The translations under genes were made by a program, and so were the position numbers. From the NCBI GenBank assembly GCA_030248295.1, contig JASANH010000091.1, forward strand, positions 1 through 64,000: a stretch of 64,000 nucleotides of DNA, in the 5' to 3' direction. The notes under the pieces were generated by a model. It saw nothing but the letters and a program-made list of their open reading frames with translations. It did not search any database and was not told the origin of the DNA. This document shows positions 57,270 to 64,000 of this stretch, one piece after another. The stretch's first letter is position 1, and each line of letters opens with the position of its first letter. The DNA comes from Mesodorylaimus sp. YZB2_4 (taxonomy: Eukaryota > Nematoda > Enoplea > Dorylaimida > Dorylaimidae).

Positions 57270-57728
57270 CTAACCGGCGTGTGCGTTGGTTGGTTTTCGT
57301 GCTGGGGGATGGGGGGGGGGGGGCTTGCCTAGAAGCTGTCGGACTAGTCGACCAAGGCCGATCAATGCTTTGGTCGGTTCGAAGACATCGTCATCGGGAC
57401 GCAGCTGCCGTTGGAAACGTTTTCTCGAAGGTTGCTGTTGTTGCTGTCCGATCGTAGTCGGTTGGTTTTCGCGGGGGGCTAAGGAAGGCGTGTACATTTT
57501 AGTACTAGTAGTAGTTTTAGTATGTGTACGTACAATGGGCGTGTGTGGTGGGGGAGTGCATTTTGTGTGCAGTTTGGGTTTTGGACGACAACAACAAGGC
57601 ATTTCGATGCGACTAGTAGTAATGGACGTGCGCGGTGTGTCGCTCGATCCGATTATGTTGCCAGGGCCGTGTGTGCGATTGACAACAGGATGGACCGAGC
57701 CGGCTGGTTTTACTGGACATGAATGCAC
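57270..57728 (-). other. Candidate minus-strand coding exon with a Gln run
   Basis: A 152-codon frame whose middle reads GQQQQQPSRKRFQRQLRPDD then DVFEPTKALIGLGRLVRQLL, which looks more protein-like than its plus-strand shadow. The outer parts are Thr/Pro/His-rich, as expected when G/T-rich DNA is read backwards, so chance openness is quite possible. No family recognised. Confidence 0.22.
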
Positions 57729-58572
57729 TGGAGTTTGCTTTATTGTGAAGGTCTCTAACGTTTTTCAGTTTTGGCACTTGGCTCGCTGAATTTTAGAGTA
57801 GTGGCACAGCATGAACTGGTTGGGCATGGTGTTTTATGTAAATGGATCAAATTTATTAGACGGTCATTGATAGCGACAGATTGGTGAGTGTGGAAATGGG
57901 GACGTAGGGCGCTGGTGACGAGTTTATTGCGTCTGCTCGTTTGACTAGATTTTCGGCAACGTTGTATTGGGCATTTTGATATGGAATATGTGGAAGTTAT
58001 GCGAAATTTGGGCGTTAAATTTCGTGCATTAGACGTATGATATGAAATATGTTTTGAATTTGTTGAATAAGAAATTTTGATTGGAAAGAAGTTTTTAAAT
58101 GGCGGGGGAATTTTGATAGCATACTTAAAAATGTATTTGTTGCGAACTAGCTATGACATATTCGTCGATGGGTTGGGCGCGTTTAGTTATGGCGGAGTCT
58201 GGTTTTTTGCTGGGCTAATCCGAGTTTGGATTTTGTTGCATTTTGGATGTTTAGAATGGCGCGTCTAGTTTAGAATGCGAATGGTTAATAAAGGGGTTTT
58301 TGTTGATTTGATAGGTAAAATTTGAATCGGCGTCCGTTTTGTGGAGCGAAGGGAAAAGGTATCGAAAGTAAATTGTGGTGGAAATAGTCGAAGAGGAGAG
58401 CGAACGAAAAATCCGCTGCGATCACATCGCAGTCGCTCGATTAGACGGTTCGACGAAGGGAGATTGTTTTGGTCGAGAATATTGAGTTTGATCGGGTTTA
58501 TTTTGGCGAAGGAGGAAAATCGGGGTCGACGAATCTCAAATTGTGAAAGTGCGATATCAGTGATTGGCGAAA

Positions 58573-61500
58573 ATGACGACGGATATCGCTGTAAGGCCGG
58601 AATATATCGAGGATCATACATTCGATGAATACGATGAGAATTCTTCGGCTCGCTTATTCGAACGGAGTCGGATTAAGGCCCTAGCTGGTAAGTAATCTCG
58701 GATTAGTCATGTATAGAGTGAGTCATGGAGTGAGGAGAGGGGGTGGTAAAAAGTGTGATTGCTGCACTTTGATACCGTAATAGGATTATTTTTGTGGGAA
58801 TATCTTTAAAAAAGACTAGTTTTTTGTCGGATGAGCTGTTGGTTGCGAGGGATTTGGAATCTTTTGATTACGCTCGAACGAGAAGGACCGGACATTGTGT
58901 CGGGGGCAATGTAGTGCATTTCATTTGAAGATGGAAACCATTTTATCGTCAAAAAAGGAAATGGGTACGGGCGGACTGGATGGAAGCGAAACCCGATGGG
59001 CGATTTATCGGCTTAGTAGTACTGGGGAAGTGGGCTGGTTACGATGGGTGTTTGAATAGAAAAAAGGGGTTTGGGCAGCTGCGTCTGCTGGACGAATGCT
59101 TGAAGGGAGACGTAAAGAAAAAGTGTGCTGTGAGTTTATTAATAGAAAGAGTGCGCGGCATCGATCTTTGGAAGCAGTTGTTTCTAGTTTGCAATCGGCG
59201 CGGTATGCGAATTTGAGGGGCGGTGACGGGCTTGGATATTGGTACAATCAATGTTCGAACGAGGAGTGTGTTTTGTCGTGTCATTCCCATGCATTTTTTA
59301 GTTTTTCAAGTTTGAGCGTAATATAGAGGACGAATGTGTTTTCTGGTCGCCGTGTCTCGTTGTACCTTGCTGGCGTGAGAAAAATGGGCGACTAATGGGC
59401 GTGCCTACCTGCGGGGGGGGGGGGCAAATGGTGTGGTGAGGGAATTTTTGAGGGAAATTGATCCGACTAGGGTCGAGCGGAAGTGGGCTGCGAGAACACT
59501 GTTGCGTGTATGTGGGCAGTAGTGGGACGGATGCGCTCTATCGGGGTGCATTGATCGATGATGAGTAATAGCGCCGTACGTGAGTCTAATGAGATCGGTC
59601 TTCCTTCTTAGCTGGCCCGGGCTGAGCGTCGTTTGCTGGGACTGCCGAGGCCGTATACGGGGAATGAATAGAGGGGTCCACTGGCTGGCTTATTTAGCTG
59701 TTGATGTTGATTTGTCATTGGCTGTCTTCTCTCAAGGCGCATGTAATTATTTCTGTAAGCTAAGCATTAGTCAGTGTGCAAAAAGCATTATTGGGTCGGG
59801 GGGCTTGTCGAAGATGGAACGGGGCGAGAATGGTCGTATTTGAGGAGTTGGAATTGCTTGTTTGTCAACTGTCCCGTCTCTATTCATTTTTCGGACGTAT
59901 GCTGCTCGGGCTGGCCTGTATCGATTCGAGATTGGCACGGGCATAATACAGCCGATAAAACGATGGGTGCATGAAAGATGTTTATGGGGCATTGATTTTA
60001 GCGGGAGCAGTGGGAGCGTGTTGGCATTTCCTGAAGGCTAATCTCTTGTATTGCATCTCGGTGGTGGGCACTCACATGTCAATGAGGAGACGATGTGTAC
60101 ATAGGAATCGGGATTGACTATTGGGCGAGGTGGTCAAAGGGGCTCAGACGGTGACGCGCTTTCATGCATAGCAAATTAGATTTTTCTCGATTGATTTCAT
60201 TAGAAAGTGTGGCAGGCTGTCGTGGTGGCCGTTGAATCGGGTATTGGCAAACAAGAAATGTGGATGGCGGTTGAAGTGGTTTGGATGCGAGGATAGGGTT
60301 GAATAAAGTTGGCCTAGGTTGACAATACTGAGAGCAGGCCCGGGCGAGGGTGACGCATATGTAAGACAAGAGGTTATGAAAGATAAGGCGTTGTGGGTTA
60401 AAGGTTTTGAAACATGAAGTGTGTGCACTTGATATACTTGTGTTATGGTTTGTGCTCAGCGATAAGAGTTGGTTGTTTCTCGTCCGGGCTGCGTAACGTC
60501 TTTACAAGGCCCTCGTGTGGTCGTAGTGCGAACTCGGGTGACAAAGCCTAGTGCATAATAGCAATAAAGGGAAGAACAAACAGACGTATCACCGGGGCTT
60601 GGTGCAAGGGAGTACCCTTTCTCTCGCTGTGCAATGCTTGTTTGGTCGAAGAGGCTGGTTGCAAGAGGGCCTCGTGAGAGGAGTCTCCTAGAAAGGAGTT
60701 GTTTTTGTGATGGCTCAACGTGGCGCCGTGTGGTCCTTGCCTCGTACCGTAAAAGTATCTTCGAATGTGTCTCAGTCCATGGATTCAGTGTTGTATGGTG
60801 GTAAAGCGGAAGTGATAAGCAGGCCTTATGCGGGGTTTATGGAATGGCGAATAAAGGAATTGGGAGGTGGAGTCGTGTGGAATTATTTATATTTATGGAG
60901 AATAATTTGGGTTTTGTTTTGTGTTTTTTAGACGAGCGAGAAAATGTGCAAAAGAAGACGTTTACGAAATGGGTCAATTCTCATTTGGATCGTGTTCATT
61001 GCCGAATACAAGATCTATACACGGATTTAAGGGATGGAAAAATGTTGATCAAATTGTTGGAAGTTTTGAGCGGAGAACGCTTGGTAAATTGTTTTTGTGA
61101 ATTAGAAATTTGAATAATCATAGGAGTTGGATTATAGCCAAAACCGACCAGAGGCAAAATGCGAATTCATTGTTTGGAAAACGTGGATAAGGCGCTGCAA
61201 TTTCTTCGCGACCAACACGTACATTTGGAGAATATGGGTATGTGGGGGTAATTGTGGTTTGGTGAGGGATTTTTCAAAAATTTGGATTTGTTTTGAAGGT
61301 TCGCACGATATTGTCGACGGAAATCCACGCCTGACGTTGGGCTTGATATGGACTATTATTTTACGGTTCCAGGTATGCGAATTGGGGTGATGTGTGATGA
61401 TATAGTTTGACGGATTGTGATTATAGATCCAAGGTATCGAATTGTTCGATACGGAAAGCCAAGAAACGAGATCGGCCAAGGAGGCATTGTTATTGTGGTG

Positions 61501-64000
61501 TCAAATGAAAACTGCCGGATATCCGAATGTTAACATTCGAAACTTCACGACGAGCTGGCGAGATGGTTTGGCTTTTAATGCTCTTATTCACAAACACCGA
61601 CCGGATTTGATTCAATTTGAAAAATTACAAAAATCGAACGCGCTTTATAATTTGCAAAATTCGTTCGATGTGGCTGAACAACAGTTGGGTATTACAAAGT
61701 TGCTGGACGCCGAAGGTGAGTGATTGAATGTGTTTGAGGGGAGGAAGGGGATAAGATGTGGGGTCGTTTTGCAGATGTCAATGTTGAAATGCCGGACGAG
61801 AAATCAATTATCACCTATTTGGTCAGTTATTATCATTATTTCAATAAAATGAAGCAAGAAACCATTCAAGGTCGTCGTATTGGAAAGGTGAGGTTTTTTG
61901 TGTCGATTTGTGTCTGATTAGTGATATAAATTGTGGAAATTTGCAGGTCATGAATGAACTGATGGAGAATGAGCGTCAAATTGAAGAATATGAACGCCTT
62001 TCGTCGGATTTACTGGAATGGATTAGGCGTACTATCGAACAATTAAACGATCGTCGTTTTGTGAACAGTTTGGCTGGAGTACAAAAGCAATTGGCCGACT
62101 TTAATAATTATCGTACGCAGGAGAAACCGCCCAAGTATGCTATTTTTGGGGTTTTGTGTGGCAGAAATAATGAAGTTTACTTTTTAGGTTTGTTGAGAAA
62201 GGAAATTTGGAAGTTTTGCTGTTCACGTTACAATCTCGAATGCGAGCTAATAATCAAAAACCGTATTTGCCGCGCGAAGGAAAGATGTTGTCGGACATAA
62301 ATCGAGCTTGGGGTAATCTGGAGAAGGCTGAGCACGAGCGAGAATTGGCGTTGAAAGAAGAACTTATTCGACAAGAGAAGCTTGAGCAATTGGCTGCCAG
62401 ATTCGATCGAAAAGCTGGAATGCGAGAAACTTGGTTGGCCGAAAATCAACGTCTGGTTTCGCAGGTGAGTTCGATTTGTCCGACTTTGAGGCTTGATTCT
62501 GAGGGACTGGCGCCACGCTGCACACAACAGACAGGTTTCAGTGTTTATCAGGCCTTAAAAAGGTATAGGAGAAGCGACCAGTGCCTAGAAGGGTTTAGCG
62601 AGAATAGGGCTTACTTATTACAGGCGGACACTAAAAATGATGGCGCAAACTTGAATTTTCGATCGGATGCGTGGATGGTTTTTTTGGGGGTTCTGTAGAA
62701 TGAACAACATCGCTGACTTGGTCTGTGGGAGGGGGGTCAGATCGTCTTCCCAAAGCAGGGGGATCAAAAAGATTGCGGAAAATGAATTACGTTTTGATTT
62801 AGGACAATTTTGGTGCGGATTTGGCTTCTGTAGAAGCTGCAACGAAAAAGCACGAAGCTATCGAAACGGATATTTACGCTTACGAGGAAAGGGTACAAGC
62901 AGTTGTGGCCGTGGCGCAGGAATTGGAAGCGGAGAATTATCACGATATCGATCGTATTATAGCGAGGTAAGAATTTGTGATTTTTATGGATTTAGGTGCC
63001 AGAAATTGGGTTTTGCAGGAAGGACAATGTTTTGCGTTTGTGGAACTATTTATTGGAATTGTTGTTGGCTCGTCGCGTACGATTGGAATTATCGATGGCC
63101 GTGCAGAAAATTTTCCAAGAAATGTTCTACGTATCGGATTGGATGGAAGAATTGAAACAACGTTTGTTGAGCGAGGATTATGGCAAGCATTTGATGGGCG
63201 TGGAAGATTTGCTGCAGAAACATTCATTGATCGAAGGCGATATCAATGTCGTGGGTGATCGAGTCAAAGCCGTAAATCACCAAGCGGAGAAATTCACTGC
63301 TCCCGAGGGACCGGACGGTTCGGGTATGAAGATAGTTTTGGTGCAGTTGGTGATGTTGAAATGTGAAATGTGTATGCATTTAGGTTATAAACCAGTCGAC
63401 CCAACCACTGTGCAAAAGCATATGCAAAACTTGCAACAACAATACGATGATCTGTTGGCTTTGGCGGCCGAGCGAAAACGTCGTCTGGAGGACAACAAAC
63501 GTTTGTGCCAGTTTTTCTTGGATGTGGCGGAATTGGAGCAAAGTTTTAAGGAAATGGAGAAATTATTGGCATCGCCCGATGTTGGACACGATGTGACCAG
63601 TGTGCATTTGCTATTGTCCAAGCATAAGGTATGTGTGGGTGGGGGGGGGGGCTGGGCTGGTAGTTGATAATTGGGTTTTTGTAGAATGTGGAAGATAATA
63701 TGGCCTCGATCGAGCGAAATATGAATTCAGTCAGTGATCAAGGCCGAGAATTAATCCAAGAAGGCATACCTGGCTCGGAACAGATTACGGAACAGTTGGG
63801 AAATATCGAGGAGATGTGGAATGCTTTGAGAAAATTGGCCGATTTGCGTAAACAACGCTTATTGGGAGCGGTTGATTATTATCAGGTAAAAAATACAGAG
63901 AAATTGCATTTGAAGAAGAAAGAATCGATTATTGTTTTTAGTTCTTTGCCGACTGCGACGATGTTGATGCTTGGTTGGTGCAAACGGCTCGTGTTGTTAG
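58573..64000 (+). CDS. SPTB: Beta-spectrin, 5' part (runs off the window)
   Basis: Exons seen: 58573-58687, 60932-61083, 61138-61237, 61299-61372, 61427-61715, 61775-61887, 61947-62134, 62188-62464, 62803-62966, 63019-63323, 63384-63628, 63685-63885 and 63942-64000+, about 760 residues in frame. The start is fixed by [11 protein letters not shown] and [20 protein letters not shown], the conserved beta-spectrin entry. CH1 ([37 protein letters not shown]) and CH2 ([39 protein letters not shown]) form the actin-binding domain. Spectrin repeats begin near residue 280 ([32 protein letters not shown]). The protein forms the alpha2-beta2 submembrane lattice; C. elegans UNC-70 is the nematode homologue. 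Intron 1 is 2.2 kb. Ankyrin-binding and PH domains must lie to the right. Confidence 0.96.

Larger units (their letters stand above)
52814..58572. other. 5.8 kb gap between HMG-box gene and beta-spectrin
   Basis: No confident gene. It contains a direct duplication (53161-53222 / 53668-53725), an A-rich then C-run low-complexity tract (55240-55331) and, from about 55.9 kb, strongly G/T-rich plus-strand DNA like the introns. That suggests the beta-spectrin transcript may begin well upstream with untranslated exons. G runs of 13 are at 56940-56952 and 57311-57323. Confidence 0.45.

Noticed and set aside
60707..60931. Alternative first exon of beta-spectrin ([14 protein letters not shown]...)
   Set aside because: The frame reaches a stop inside the intron and no donor in the right phase is obvious; the conserved amino terminus at 58573 explains the gene.

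Overview
This is a window of animal nuclear DNA. Its genes are split into many small exons by GT-AG introns, often only 50-60 bases long, and the proteins are clearly metazoan: beta-spectrin, alpha-actinin, a DEG/ENaC channel, an extended-Tudor protein and Mediator MED6. A nematode is my best guess, because a short TTAGGC array (the nematode telomere unit) lies in an intron and a decayed tyrosine-phosphatase gene is present. The spectrin, actinin and TPR proteins resemble vertebrate homologues, so a slowly evolving lineage is more likely than a Caenorhabditis-like one. The species was not determined.

Layout: 1-1243 (+) 3' part of PLRG1/Prp46 (splicing WD40 protein). 1244-5272 intergenic, with a PTP pseudogene. 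5273-7069 (+) DEG/ENaC channel. 7070-12077 repeat-rich intergenic. 12078-25390 (+) TPR/Megator nuclear-basket protein in 45 exons. 25391-29969 intergenic. 29970-32167 (+) double extended-Tudor protein. 32480-33981 (-) mitochondrial ribosomal protein mL39, tail-to-tail with the Tudor gene. 34068-35112 inverted-repeat DNA transposon with an intact target duplication, in the head-to-head gap between mL39 and MED6. 35253-38471 (+) MED6. 39300-49074 (+) alpha-actinin. 51936-52813 (-) protein with two HMG boxes. 58573-64000 (+) 5' part of beta-spectrin, running off the window.

Most genes are unrelated housekeeping functions (splicing, transcription, nuclear pore, mitochondrial translation). Alpha-actinin and beta-spectrin are linked actin cross-linkers of one superfamily and share one CH2 intron position. 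The most interesting signal is a pair of equal-length, mutually exclusive exons at the end of the actinin CH2 domain. Introns and intergenic DNA carry several short interspersed repeat families, including tRNA-derived SINE-like elements and palindromic GATC-rich tracts. All exon boundaries were read by eye from splice motifs, reading-frame closure and remembered family sequences; no alignment or database search was run.
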